A stretch of DNA of 64,000 nucleotides from Nocardioides pinisoli (GCF_024199985.1 NZ_JANARS010000005.1:186001-250000); one strand, 5' to 3'; counted from the first letter of the stretch, positions 45,291 through 54,352 are shown. Numbers and translations: made by a program. Notes: generated by a model not told the origin, from the sequence alone.

Positions 45291-45658
45291 TGGAGCTGCG
45301 GGGAATCGAACCCCGGTCCTCGAGCGTCGATCCAGGTCTTCTCCGGGTGCAGTCAGTGATGTCGCTTTTCTCGGCCCCGGCGCTCCCACAGACAGGTCGC
45401 CGACAGGCCCAGTCAGGATCAAGTCCCGGTCACCCCTCCTGACAGAGAGTGACCAGCGAGTCTCCTAGATGAGGCCTGGGTCCGGGACGGAGACGGGTGC
45501 CCGGTCAGACCCTTCGATCACTGCTCAGGCAGCGAGAGCGAAGTCGTTGCGATTGGTGTTGGCAACTATGGTTTTCCAGCGGTCGTTTACGAGATGACGC
45601 TGGCTTCTCGACCCGCTTCCCCTGGAACTAACGTCCCAAGTCGAAACCGATCAGCCCC
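45291..45658 (-). ncRNA. ssrA: Transfer-messenger RNA (tmRNA)
   Basis: The 5' end GGGGCTGATCGGTTTCGAC and the 3' tRNA-like end (T-loop GGTTCGATTCCCCG, then CAGCTCCA) can pair into the alanyl acceptor stem with one G-U pair. The tag frame (45525-45563) encodes ANTNRNDFALAA and a stop, matching the actinobacterial FALAA/YALAA pattern. After the discriminator A the genome reads CGC, so the CCA tail appears not to be encoded. SmpB is encoded about 10 kb away on the same strand. Confidence 0.95.
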
Positions 45659-45694
45659 TCTTGTGTTGTCAAGCAGGCCCGAGCCCGCGGCTCC

Positions 45695-45700
45695 AGCCTA
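45695..45700 (-). promoter_or_regulatory. Probable -10 element of ssrA
   Basis: TAGGCT on the minus strand, about 37 nt before the mature tmRNA 5' end; a short leader would be removed by RNase P. No convincing -35 is seen. Confidence 0.4.
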
Positions 45701-45727
45701 CTGGTCCCAACCGACAGGGGGCCAACC

Positions 45728-47485
45728 CTATTCCGCCGGCCGCAGCGGCTCGGAGTGCCACACGTCGTCGTCGAGGCGCCACAGCTGGTGCTCGTTGCCG
45801 ACCGCGAGGTCGCCCGGGACGTCGTGGTCGAAGTCGAGCCCGGCCGCGTGGACGGCCTGCGCGTGCTCGGTCCACGCAGCCGCGTGCCTGGCCTTCGCGT
45901 CGGCCTTCTCGGCCTCGGTGGCGCCAGCGGGCGCGAACACGCCGGCGTGCGGCGCCTCGATGCCGGCCGGTACGTCGCTGCCGTCGGGCGCGATCGCGTA
46001 GATCCGCTCGTCGGTCATCCGGTGGTCGGCCCGCACCAGGAGCGTGCCGTCGTCGCGCCAGCGGAACCGGACCGACCAGCCCTGGCCCTTGAGGTGGCCG
46101 TCGCGGTGCGTGGCGACGGCGTCGTCGGGCAGGAAGAGGCCCCACGTCGCGAAGTGGGCGGCGAAGGTCTGCTGCTGGGGCGTCGGACCGCCCGGCTGCT
46201 CCCCCGGCTCGCCCGTCCGCGCGGGCGCGGCGTGGAGGCGTACGCGCGTGATGCGGTGACCGTCGAGCTCCACGACCTCGAGGCGACGGTCCTCGACCAC
46301 CACCGAGTCGCCGAGCTCGCCCATGCGCGCGAGGCGGTGGAGGACGTAGCCGGCGACGGTCTCGTAGGGGCCGTCCTCGAGGGCGACGCCGGTGCGCTCG
46401 GCGAACTCCTCGATCGTCAGGCCGGCGTCGACGGTCGTCGGGTCGGCGGCAGCGGCGATCGCGGCGTCGGTGTCGTACTCGTCGTGGATCTCGCCGACGA
46501 GCTCCTCCATGAGGTCCTCGAGGGTGACGATGCCGTCGGTGCCGCCGTACTCGTCCACCACCAGCGCGATGTGAGCGCCGAGGCTGCGCAGCTGGTCGAT
46601 CGAGGGCAGGACGCGGTTGGTGCGCGGCAGCACGGGCAGCTCCCGCGTGATGTCGGCGACCGTCGTCGAGCGGTCGTCCGCGCGACCGAGCACGTCGCGC
46701 AGGTGGAGGTAGCCGAGCACCTCGTCGAACGACTCGCCGGTCACCGGGTAGCGCGTGTACGGCTGGTCGACGATGACCGCCACCGCCTCGGCGAGGGTGA
46801 GGTCCCCGGCCAGGAAGACGACGTCGCCGCGCGGCTTCATCACCTCGCTGAGCGACCGGTCGCCGGCCTCGAAGACGTCGTCGACGAGCCGGCGCTCCCC
46901 CTCGGGGATGTCCTCGTGCCCGGAGATCATCATCCGCAGCTCCTCCTCGTCGACCTCGTCGCCGGCGGCGTCGGGGTTGCCGCCGAGGAGGCGGACGAGC
47001 AGGTTGGTCGAGAGCGACAGCAGCCAGATCACCGGCGTCATCACGGTGGCGAACTTGCCGAGCGGCGGGGCGAAGAGCTTGGCGACCCCGACCGAGCGCT
47101 GGAGGGCGAGCCGCTTGGGGACGAGCTCGCCGAGGACCAGCGAGAGGTAGGACACGACCAGGGTGGTGACCACCAGCGACACCGTGTCGGGCGCCGGGGC
47201 GCCGATGCCCTCGAAGACGGGCGCGAAGGAGGGAGCGAGCGTCGAGGCGCCGAAGGCGGCGGAGAAGAAGCCCGCCACCGTGACGCCGATCTGCACCGCG
47301 GAGAGGAACCGGTTGGGGTCGCGGGCGAGGGTGGCGACCGCATGCCCACGCCCGCCCTGGGTGTCGAGACGCTCGACCTGGCCGGAGCGCAGCGACACCA
47401 GCGCGATCTCGGTCGCGGCGAACACACCGCCCACCAGGATGAACGCGAGCACGAGCAGGACGTCGATCCACGTACCGGCTTCCAC
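45728..47485 (-). CDS. CNNM/CorC-family (hemolysin-like) membrane protein with long C-terminal extension
   Basis: A 585-residue inner-membrane protein. CNNM/DUF21 domain at about 1-190 with four hydrophobic segments and GELVPKRLALQ; a CBS pair at 205-340 (SEVMKPRGDVVFL, VVDEYGGTDGIVTLEDLMEELVG split around 320); CorC_HlyC domain to about 420. Homologues affect Mg2+ homeostasis. Residues 425-585 are an unusual extension without membrane segments (FATWGLFLPDDAVATHRDGH, WHSEPLRPAE). The GTG start follows TAGGTT by 6 nt. Confidence 0.9.
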   Translation of the reverse strand: MEAGTWIDVLLVLAFILVGGVFAATEIALVSLRSGQVERLDTQGGRGHAVATLARDPNRFLSAVQIGVTVAGFFSAAFGASTLAPSFAPVFEGIGAPAPDTVSLVVTTLVVSYLSLVLGELVPKRLALQRSVGVAKLFAPPLGKFATVMTPVIWLLSLSTNLLVRLLGGNPDAAGDEVDEEELRMMISGHEDIPEGERRLVDDVFEAGDRSLSEVMKPRGDVVFLAGDLTLAEAVAVIVDQPYTRYPVTGESFDEVLGYLHLRDVLGRADDRSTTVADITRELPVLPRTNRVLPSIDQLRSLGAHIALVVDEYGGTDGIVTLEDLMEELVGEIHDEYDTDAAIAAAADPTTVDAGLTIEEFAERTGVALEDGPYETVAGYVLHRLARMGELGDSVVVEDRRLEVVELDGHRITRVRLHAAPARTGEPGEQPGGPTPQQQTFAAHFATWGLFLPDDAVATHRDGHLKGQGWSVRFRWRDDGTLLVRADHRMTDERIYAIAPDGSDVPAGIEAPHAGVFAPAGATEAEKADAKARHAAAWTEHAQAVHAAGLDFDHDVPGDLAVGNEHQLWRLDDDVWHSEPLRPAE

Positions 47486-47491
47486 GGCGAC

Positions 47492-47497
47492 AACCTA
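47492..47497 (-). promoter_or_regulatory. Leaderless -10 element of the CNNM gene
   Basis: TAGGTT on the minus strand, 6 nt before the GTG at 47485; it overlaps the stop codon region of the ROK kinase gene, so the CNNM gene can be transcribed apart from the sugar operon. Confidence 0.45.
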
Positions 47498-48412
47498 CCG
47501 AGCGGCCACCAATGCGGCCCCGACCGCGGCGACGGGGTAGTGGAGCGGGACGATGCTGAGCCGGTCGGCGAGGCCGAGCGAGGCGAGGAAGGGTGAGCCC
47601 TCCCCCAGCGTGCGCAGCTGGCGCACGACCTGCTCCCGCAGCGGCTCCCCGACCTCGGCGACGCCTCCGCCCAGCACGATGCGCTCGGGGTCGATGGTCA
47701 GCCCGAGCGCGCGGACCGCGCTCGCCACGCCCCAGCAGAAGCGGTCGCGCACGGTCACGGCCGCGGGGTCGCCAGCGGCGGCGGCCGCGAAGAGTGCGGC
47801 GGCCGGCGGGCCACCGGGCGTGGGCCAGGCGCGGGCGAGCGCCCGGCCCGACGCGATGGTCTCGAGGCAGCCGGTCTGCCCGCAGCCGCAGGCCTCGCCG
47901 GCGGGATCGACCGGGAGGTGGCCGATCTCGCCGGCCGCTCCGTGCTCGCCACGCCTCAGCCGGCCGTCGACGACGAGCCCGGCCGCCAGTCCGGTGCCCA
48001 CGCTGAGGTAGACCACGTCGTCCGCGCCGACGAGCGTCGTGGCGGCGAGGGCGGCGGCGTTGACGTCGTTCTCGACGACCACCTCGAGCCCCAGGCGTGC
48101 GGACAGCAGGTCGCGCAGGGGCAGGTCGTCGCCGTTGACGCCCAGGTTGACCGCATGCCGGAGGATGCCGCGCTCCCCGTCGACCAGGCCGGGGACACCG
48201 ACCCCGACGCGGCACTCCAGGGTCCCGCCGCTCTGGCGCGCGAGGGCCTCGAAGACCAGCTGGGCGGTCGCGACCACGCCGTCGGCGCCGGGACGCGTGG
48301 ACTCCCTGACCTGGGCCAGGATCGTGCCGTCCTCGCCGAGCACGACGCCGTGCGTCTTGGTGCCGCCGATGTCCAGCCCGACGGCCCGCATCCCCGCCCG
48401 TGCCACGCTCAC
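47495..48412 (-). CDS. ROK-family sugar kinase
   Basis: A 305-residue cytosolic kinase. VGLDIGGTKTHGVVL is the phosphate-binding motif, VVVENDVNAAALA carries the catalytic Asp, and HGAAGEIGHLPVDPAG with CGCGQTGCLE provides the ExGH motif and Cys zinc site of ROK enzymes. Being last in an operon with cytosolic NagZ, it is likely an N-acetylglucosamine kinase (inference). The GTG overlaps the nagZ stop by four bases. Confidence 0.9.
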   Translation of the reverse strand: MSVARAGMRAVGLDIGGTKTHGVVLGEDGTILAQVRESTRPGADGVVATAQLVFEALARQSGGTLECRVGVGVPGLVDGERGILRHAVNLGVNGDDLPLRDLLSARLGLEVVVENDVNAAALAATTLVGADDVVYLSVGTGLAAGLVVDGRLRRGEHGAAGEIGHLPVDPAGEACGCGQTGCLETIASGRALARAWPTPGGPPAAALFAAAAAGDPAAVTVRDRFCWGVASAVRALGLTIDPERIVLGGGVAEVGEPLREQVVRQLRTLGEGSPFLASLGLADRLSIVPLHYPVAAVGAALVAAR

Positions 48413-49842
48413 CGCCTCCACCCGGCCCCTCGCAGCAGCTCGGTGACGGCGGCGACGCCCGGTGCGGACGAGCCGCGCGTGCTGATGGCGGGGAGGCCCG
48501 TGCCGTGGGGTGACGGCCAGCCCCACTCGACGACGACCGCCGGGCGACCGCTCGCCGCGACCGATTGCAGGAGGTCCAGCACCTCGGGCCGCCGGGCCGC
48601 GTCGCGCACCTGCACGACCACGGGTACGTCGTCGGGCACCTCGCCCGGCAGCCCGCCGGCCAGCGCTCCCGGGTCGAGGCGGTGGTCCGGCGCGATGCCC
48701 CACGCGACGTCGCCGACCGCGATGTTGGCCACGGTCTCGACGCTGACCACGACGGCGCCGGCGAGGTCCGGCAGGTCGCCGTCGACGCGGATCGCGGACG
48801 CCGCCGCACCGGCCTGACGCGTCGCGTCGGCGACCTCGGGCGTGGTCGCGGTGGGGGTCACCCGCATCGCCGTGATGCGACCGGCCGCGGCGACGAGCCG
48901 CTCCCGGTCGAGGCGCCCGGACTCGACGGCCGCGACGATGGCGTCGCGCACCTCGAGCACCAGCGGTGCCGGCTTGTCGGGGCCGAGGCAGAGCAGGTCG
49001 CACCCGGCGACGAGTGCCTGCACGGCCGCCTCGGGGATGCCCAGCGCGGCGGAGGCCCCGGCCATGTCGAGCGCGTCGCTGACGACCACGCCGTCGAAGC
49101 CGAGCACCTCGCGCAGCATGCCGAGGACGAGCGGGCTCAGGGTCGCGGGACGGTCGGGGTCGAGGGCCGGTACGACGATGTGGGACGTCATCACCGCCGC
49201 GGTGCCCGCCTCGACCGCGGCGTCGAACGGCACCAGCTCGCGCGCGGCGAGCGTGTCGGGGTCGACGTCGATGCGGGGCAGGTCGAGGTGGCTGTCGGTG
49301 GCGGTGTCGCCGTGGCCGGGGAAGTGCTTCGCGCAGGCCGCGACACCGGTCGACTGGAGCCCCCGCGTCCAGGCGGCCACGTGGGCGGCGACCTGCTCGG
49401 GGTCGACGCCGAAGCTCCGGGTGCCGATGACCGGGTTGTCGGGGTCGCTGTTGACGTCGGCGTCCGGGGCCAGGTCGAGGGTGACGCCGACGGCGGCGAG
49501 CTCGTGGCCCACCCAGCGACCGACCGCCTCGGTGAGCTCGAGGTCGCCGACCCCGCCGAGGGCGGCGGCGCCGAGCACCGGGCTGGGCTCGCGGGTGTGC
49601 AGCCGGCTGACGTCGCCGCCCTCCTCGTCCACCGCGATCACGGCGCCGGGGTTGGCGGCGCGGATGGCGGCGCTCAGCGCGGCGAGGGCCCCGGGGCCGT
49701 CGGCCGTGTTGGAGCCGAAGTAGCAGACGCCGCCGAGCCCCGCCTCGAGGAGCTCGCGGTAGGCGGCGGGCAACGTCGTACCGGTGAAGCCGGGCAGCAG
49801 CACCCGCAGCGCCAACGTGCGCGTGTCCTCGGTGATGTTCAT
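48409..49842 (-). CDS. nagZ: GH3 beta-N-acetylglucosaminidase (NagZ-like), cytosolic
   Basis: A 477-residue glycoside hydrolase family 3 enzyme with no signal peptide. The active site is visible: AKHFPGHGDTATDSHLDLPR (the His of the acid/base loop), TSHIVVP, and the nucleophile Asp in VVVSDALDMAGAS. A second domain follows from about residue 345. It should split imported beta-linked GlcNAc disaccharides, such as chitobiose or GlcNAc-anhydroMurNAc. Coupled by ATGA/GTGA overlaps to the permease before it and the kinase after it. Confidence 0.92.
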   Translation of the reverse strand: MNITEDTRTLALRVLLPGFTGTTLPAAYRELLEAGLGGVCYFGSNTADGPGALAALSAAIRAANPGAVIAVDEEGGDVSRLHTREPSPVLGAAALGGVGDLELTEAVGRWVGHELAAVGVTLDLAPDADVNSDPDNPVIGTRSFGVDPEQVAAHVAAWTRGLQSTGVAACAKHFPGHGDTATDSHLDLPRIDVDPDTLAARELVPFDAAVEAGTAAVMTSHIVVPALDPDRPATLSPLVLGMLREVLGFDGVVVSDALDMAGASAALGIPEAAVQALVAGCDLLCLGPDKPAPLVLEVRDAIVAAVESGRLDRERLVAAAGRITAMRVTPTATTPEVADATRQAGAAASAIRVDGDLPDLAGAVVVSVETVANIAVGDVAWGIAPDHRLDPGALAGGLPGEVPDDVPVVVQVRDAARRPEVLDLLQSVAASGRPAVVVEWGWPSPHGTGLPAISTRGSSAPGVAAVTELLRGAGWRR

Positions 49843-50678
49843 CCCTTCACGGCACCTGAGGTGAGTCCGCTGACCATCCGGCCCTGCACGACGAGGAAGA
49901 AGATGATGACGGGCACCGCGATGAGCGTGGAGCCGGCCATGATGCCGCCCCAGTCGGTGCCGCGGTTGACGTCGGTGAAGGTCGAGAGCCACAGCGGCAG
50001 GGTGCGCTGGTCCTCACGCGTCATCACGACCAGCGCGAGCGTGAACTCGTTCCACGCCTGGATGAAGCCGAAGACGCCGGTGGCGACGAGGCCGGGAGCG
50101 AGCAGCGGGAGGGTGACGCGGAAGAACGCCTGGGGGCGCGAGCACCCGTCCATCATCGCGGCCTCCTCGAGCTCGTAGGGCACTCCCGCGACGAAGCCGC
50201 GCAGGGTCCAGATGGTGAAGGGCAGCACGCCGGCGACGTAGACCAGGGTCAGCCCGACGACGGTGTTGAGCAGGTCCATCGCCTCAAGCATCTTGTACTG
50301 GCTGATGAACAGCCCCTCCACCGGGATCATCTGGATCACCAGCAAGGTGACGACGAAGGACAACCGGCCGCGGAAGCGGAACCGGCTCACCGCGACCGCG
50401 GCGACGAACGCGAAGAGCAGCGCCACGGCGATCGTCAGGCCGGTCACCATGAGGCTGACCTTGAGCGCGTCGAGGAACTGGTCGGTGCCGAAGACGGTGC
50501 GGTAGTTGTCGAGGTCGCCGCCGAAGGGCACCCACGTCGGGGTCGGGCTGCGGATCTCGTTGCGGGCGAGGAACGAGCTGTTGACCATCCAGTAGACCGG
50601 GAAGGCCGCGACGAGGAAGGCGATCACGCCCACGGTGTTGGCGGTCGTGCGCAGCGCGCGCGGGGTCGGGCGGCTCAT
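49839..50678 (-). CDS. Carbohydrate ABC transporter permease (MalG-like)
   Basis: A 279-residue inner-membrane permease with six hydrophobic helices. The EAA loop is ELEEAAMMDGCSRPQAFFRV followed by PLLAPG; the N-terminal FPVYWMVNSSFLARNEI and the C-terminus MVSGLTSGAVKG are typical of MalG-type sugar permeases. Four-base overlaps with both neighbours. Confidence 0.94.
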   Translation of the reverse strand: MSRPTPRALRTTANTVGVIAFLVAAFPVYWMVNSSFLARNEIRSPTPTWVPFGGDLDNYRTVFGTDQFLDALKVSLMVTGLTIAVALLFAFVAAVAVSRFRFRGRLSFVVTLLVIQMIPVEGLFISQYKMLEAMDLLNTVVGLTLVYVAGVLPFTIWTLRGFVAGVPYELEEAAMMDGCSRPQAFFRVTLPLLAPGLVATGVFGFIQAWNEFTLALVVMTREDQRTLPLWLSTFTDVNRGTDWGGIMAGSTLIAVPVIIFFLVVQGRMVSGLTSGAVKG

Positions 50679-51634
50679 GTCTCGCCCTCCTGTCGGAGCA
50701 TGGCGCGCACGTAGGGCGCGGTCAGCACGACGGTGAGGGCGAGCATGAAGATCGCCACCGCCGCCGACATGCCGAACTCCCCGCCGCCGATGCCGAGCCG
50801 GTAGATGTAGGTGCCGAGCAGGTTGGTGTCGCGCGCACTGCCGCCCGCCTCCTGGAGGATGTAGATCTGCGTGAAGACGCGCAGGTCCCAGATGACCTGC
50901 AGCAGGCCGACGACGAGCAGCACCGGCCGGATCGTCGGCAGCACGACGTGGCGGAAGCGCGAGCCCGCGCCGGCGCCGTCGATCTCGGCGGCCTCGACGA
51001 GCTCCTCGGGCAGCTGGGTCAGCGCGGCGTAGACCGTGAAGGCGACGAACGGCACGCTCATCCACACCACGATCACGGTGGCGACGAAGAAGAACGACAG
51101 CGGCCGCAGCAGCCACCCGTGGCCCTCGTAGTCGAGGCCCAGTCCGGTGAGGACGTGGTTGACGACGCCGTACTGGGTGTCGAAGAGCCACTGCCAGACG
51201 GTGAGCGAGGCGACCACCGGCATCGCCCACGCGAGCAGCAGCCCGGTCTGCACGAGCAGCCGTACGCCGCGCGACATGTGCCGCATCAGCAGGGCGAGGC
51301 CCACGCCGATGGCCATCGTGAGCGCCGCGTTGACGAGGCAGAAGGCGATGGAGCGGGCGGTGACCCGCCACAGGTAGCCGTCGGTGACCAGCTCGCGGTA
51401 GTTGTCCAGGCCGATCCAGTCCGGTGGCCGGCCGAACTGCTGTGCGAGGCCGAAGTCCTGGAAGGACAGCACGACCTGGCGGACGAGCGGGTAGCCGAGC
51501 GCCAACGCGAGGGCGAGCACCGCGGGGACGAGGAGGGCGTACGGCAGCGGGCTGGTGCGGGTGCGTCGGGGTGCCGGGCCGTGCGGGACGTCCGTCACCG
51601 GCCGGTGCTCCACGTCGCTCAGCGTCCTGCTCAC
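50675..51634 (-). CDS. Carbohydrate ABC transporter permease (MalF-like)
   Basis: A 319-residue inner-membrane permease. YALLVPAVLALALALGYPLV is the first helix, and the EAA loop is LPEELVEAAEIDGAGAGSRF. The GTG start is chosen because GGAGG lies 6 nt upstream; the longer frame would add a His-rich run. No ATPase gene is in the cluster, so a shared MsiK-type ATPase elsewhere is probably used. Confidence 0.94.
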   Translation of the reverse strand: MSRTLSDVEHRPVTDVPHGPAPRRTRTSPLPYALLVPAVLALALALGYPLVRQVVLSFQDFGLAQQFGRPPDWIGLDNYRELVTDGYLWRVTARSIAFCLVNAALTMAIGVGLALLMRHMSRGVRLLVQTGLLLAWAMPVVASLTVWQWLFDTQYGVVNHVLTGLGLDYEGHGWLLRPLSFFFVATVIVVWMSVPFVAFTVYAALTQLPEELVEAAEIDGAGAGSRFRHVVLPTIRPVLLVVGLLQVIWDLRVFTQIYILQEAGGSARDTNLLGTYIYRLGIGGGEFGMSAAVAIFMLALTVVLTAPYVRAMLRQEGET

Positions 51635-51682
51635 TGCGTCCTCCTCTCCGGTCCCAGTGTGGTGGTGGCGCGGGCGTGCCGC

Positions 51683-51713
51683 GGTGGGGGCAGCGGCCGG
51701 CGCCGCCCCCACC
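51683..51713 (-). terminator. Intra-operon hairpin after the sugar-binding protein gene
   Basis: GGTGGGGGC and its exact complement form a 9-bp stem with a 13-nt loop. Between a binding-protein gene and permease genes such a structure usually attenuates read-through or protects the upstream mRNA, giving more binding protein than permease. Confidence 0.55.
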
Positions 51714-51726
51714 TGTGGTCGACGCC

Positions 51727-53019
51727 TCAGCCGTTGAGCTGGCTGTTCATCTGCTCGTCGGCGTCGGCGGCGAGCTCCGCCACGTCACCGCCCTGGGCGA
51801 TGGCGCTGAAGAGGTCCTCGAGCACCCGCGAGCCCTCGACGGTCGCCCACCCGGGAGCGGCCGGCGTGAGCTTGGCGTTGGACGCGGCGGCCTGGGTGGC
51901 CTCGGCGTACTCGTCGTCACCGAGGAGCGAGGCCAGCGAAGTGCGGGCAGGCGTGAGACCGGCGTCGGCCATCAGCGTCTGGTAGTCCTCGCTGAGCATC
52001 AGCTCGACCGCCTCCTGGGCGAGGTCCTGGTGCGCCGACTTGGCCGCGATGGCGATGTCGGAACCACCGAGCAGGACCGGTGCGGGATCGCCGTCCGGGC
52101 CGGGCAGCGCGAAGACGCCGACCTGCTTGGCGTGGCCGTCGGGACAGCCGGTCTCGGGGTCCTCGAGGAGTCCCTTGACCCAGCCGGGCGTCGACATCAT
52201 GCCGACCTCACCCGCGCAGAACGGCGTCCACGGGTCGGCCTCGTTGCCGTCCTTGGGGGCACCGGACGCCTCGGCGAAGAGCTGCTGCGCCATCTCCAGC
52301 CCGGCCACGGACTCGGGCGAGGACAGCGAACCGGTCCACTCGCCGCCGTCCTCGACGGCGAGGTCGCCGCCGGCGGACCAGATGAAGGCGGCGCCGTTGC
52401 GCCAGTCCTGGCCGGGGAACCAGAAGCCGGAGAAGTTGGCCGGCTTGGGGTTGTCCTTCTTGAGGGTGATCGCCGCCTGGACGAACTCGTCGAGCGTGGT
52501 CGGCACCTCGAGGCCGGCCCTCTCGAAGAGGTCCTTGCGGTAGAAGATGTACTTCGAGCCGGCGTAGTAGGGCACGGCGTAGGTCTCCCCGTCGACCGTG
52601 GCGCCCTCGACGAAGCCGGGCAGCAGGTCGTCGCCACCGAGGTCGTCGAGCTCGTCGGTGAGCGGCGAGAAGGCGCCGGCGGAGGTGAAGGTCGGCGCCT
52701 GCGTGTTGCCGATCTCGACCACGTCGGGGGTCTCGGACTCGCTGGAGAGCGCAGTGGTGAGCTTCTCGACGAGGCCGTCCCACTCCTGCTGCTCGATGGT
52801 CAGCGTGGACCCCGGGTTGTCCTCCTCGAAGGTCTTCTTCAGCCAGTCGCGGGCTTCCTGCGGGGTGTCCGTGCCGTTGAGCCAGACGCGGATGTCGGCC
52901 GACTCGGCGCCGCCGTCGTCGGTGGACGATCCGTCGTCATCGCTGCCGCACGCGGCGAGCGTCGTCAGCGCGAGCGCGGCGACCGCCACCCCGGTCAGTG
53001 ACTTCTTGATGCGCACCAC
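51727..53019 (-). CDS. Carbohydrate ABC transporter substrate-binding lipoprotein
   Basis: A 430-residue family 1 solute-binding protein with lipobox TLAACG. ADIRVWLNGTDTPQEARDWL, VVEIGNTQAPTFTSAGAF, GGSDIAIAAKSAHQDLA are typical strands and helices. The GTG start is preceded by GAAGGAAG. Long acidic linker SDDDGSSTDDGG after the Cys. Sugar identity is inferred from nagZ and the ROK kinase to be a GlcNAc-containing disaccharide. Confidence 0.93.
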   Translation of the reverse strand: MVRIKKSLTGVAVAALALTTLAACGSDDDGSSTDDGGAESADIRVWLNGTDTPQEARDWLKKTFEEDNPGSTLTIEQQEWDGLVEKLTTALSSESETPDVVEIGNTQAPTFTSAGAFSPLTDELDDLGGDDLLPGFVEGATVDGETYAVPYYAGSKYIFYRKDLFERAGLEVPTTLDEFVQAAITLKKDNPKPANFSGFWFPGQDWRNGAAFIWSAGGDLAVEDGGEWTGSLSSPESVAGLEMAQQLFAEASGAPKDGNEADPWTPFCAGEVGMMSTPGWVKGLLEDPETGCPDGHAKQVGVFALPGPDGDPAPVLLGGSDIAIAAKSAHQDLAQEAVELMLSEDYQTLMADAGLTPARTSLASLLGDDEYAEATQAAASNAKLTPAAPGWATVEGSRVLEDLFSAIAQGGDVAELAADADEQMNSQLNG

Positions 53020-53060
53020 AGTCTTCCTTCCATCGATCTCTTCAGGTGGGTTGGAGGCGC

Positions 53061-54194
53061 TCACGAGACGCCCAGCTCCCCGGCGAGCACGAGCACGGCC
53101 GCTCCCACGACCACGACGTCCTCGCCGAGCTTGGAGGTGCGGACGGCCAGTCCCGTGGAGCTGATCGGCATCGTCCGCTCGCGGATGGTCCGGTCCGTCG
53201 CGTCGAGCAACGGTCCGTCGAGCAGCTCCGCGGGGCCGCTCAGCACGATCTCGTGGAGGTTGAGCGCGGCGACGACCGGCGCCAGCACCTCACCCAGCCG
53301 GGTCCCGACCTCGGCGAGCACGGCCGGGCCGTCCGCCCCGGGCTCGGCCACGCGGCGCCTCAGGCGGGGCGCGGCCAGCAGGGTCTCCAGGCAGCCGGTG
53401 CGCGAGCACGCGCAGCGCTCCCCCGCGGGGTCGACCACCACGTGGCCGATCTCGCCGGCGGCGCCGAGGTGGCCGTGGAGCAGCGACCCGCCGAGGACGA
53501 GGCCAGCGCCCACACCGGTGCCGACCCGCAGCACCATCAGGCCGCCGTCACCCGACTCGCCGAAGGTGTGCTCGCCCAGGACTGCCGTGTTGGCGTCGTT
53601 GGCGACGAAGACCGGGACGTCCAGCGCCCGGGCCAGGCGCTCGGCGAGCGGGGTGTCGGTCCACGCGAGGTTGGGCGCGTCGACGACGGTGCCGGTCGCG
53701 TCGACCACGCCCGGGCTCCCGACGCCCACGCCGAGGACCGGCCGGTCCGTCATCGCCATCAGCTCCGCGGCCAGTCCCAGCACGAGCTCGACCGCCTGCT
53801 CGCCCTCGGCGCCGTCGACGTGCACCTCGTGGCGCGCCCGGACGGTGCCGGCGAGGTTGACCACCGCCCCCGACATCCGGTCGGTCTCCGACAGGTCGAG
53901 GCCGATGATGTGGTGCGAGTCGGGCGCGAGGCCGACGAGCGTGGGCGGCTTGCCGACGCGGGTCTCCGCGGGCGCGCCCAGCTCGGCCAGGAAGCCCTCG
54001 GCCAGCATCTCCCCCACCAGGTCCGACACCGTGACCCGGGTCAGGCCGCTCGAGCGGGCGAGGTCGGCGCGGCTGGCCGGGCCATCGCGGAAGAGCTGCT
54101 GGAGCAGCAGCGAGCGGTGGTGGCGGCGGGCGTCCTCCTGGAGCAGCTTGCCCCGGGGACGGAGCGGGCGGCCGACGGGCGTGTGCGGGGTCAC
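53061..54194 (-). CDS. ROK-family transcriptional repressor
   Basis: A 377-residue NagC/Mlc/XylR-type regulator. N-terminal winged helix (about 20-75) with DGPASRADLARSSGLTRVTV; ROK fold with VFVANDANTAVLGE, ExGH motif AAGEIGHVVVDPAGE and zinc cysteines CACSRTGCLE. It is the first gene before the sugar-binding protein, so it probably represses the operon until its sugar ligand binds. A TTAGTTAG stretch at the GTG start is a candidate autoregulatory site. Confidence 0.92.
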   Translation of the reverse strand: MTPHTPVGRPLRPRGKLLQEDARRHHRSLLLQQLFRDGPASRADLARSSGLTRVTVSDLVGEMLAEGFLAELGAPAETRVGKPPTLVGLAPDSHHIIGLDLSETDRMSGAVVNLAGTVRARHEVHVDGAEGEQAVELVLGLAAELMAMTDRPVLGVGVGSPGVVDATGTVVDAPNLAWTDTPLAERLARALDVPVFVANDANTAVLGEHTFGESGDGGLMVLRVGTGVGAGLVLGGSLLHGHLGAAGEIGHVVVDPAGERCACSRTGCLETLLAAPRLRRRVAEPGADGPAVLAEVGTRLGEVLAPVVAALNLHEIVLSGPAELLDGPLLDATDRTIRERTMPISSTGLAVRTSKLGEDVVVVGAAVLVLAGELGVS

Positions 54195-54352
54195 ATTAGT
54201 TAGTTCAGCGCACTTACATATCCGCCGTCAAGAGCGCCCTGATGCCCCTGAGCCGTGGTCCAGACCACCAGCGGTGGCTGAGGAGGATCCCGTCGCTCCG
54301 CAATCCGCTTGGGCCACCCCCGCTGGCGCGTCGGCGTACGGCGTGCCGCCGG

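Noticed and set aside
45669..48809. Open minus-strand frame of over 1000 codons overlapping the CNNM, ROK kinase and NagZ genes
   Set aside because: It is an out-of-frame shadow of three well-supported genes on the same strand, with Arg-rich composition.
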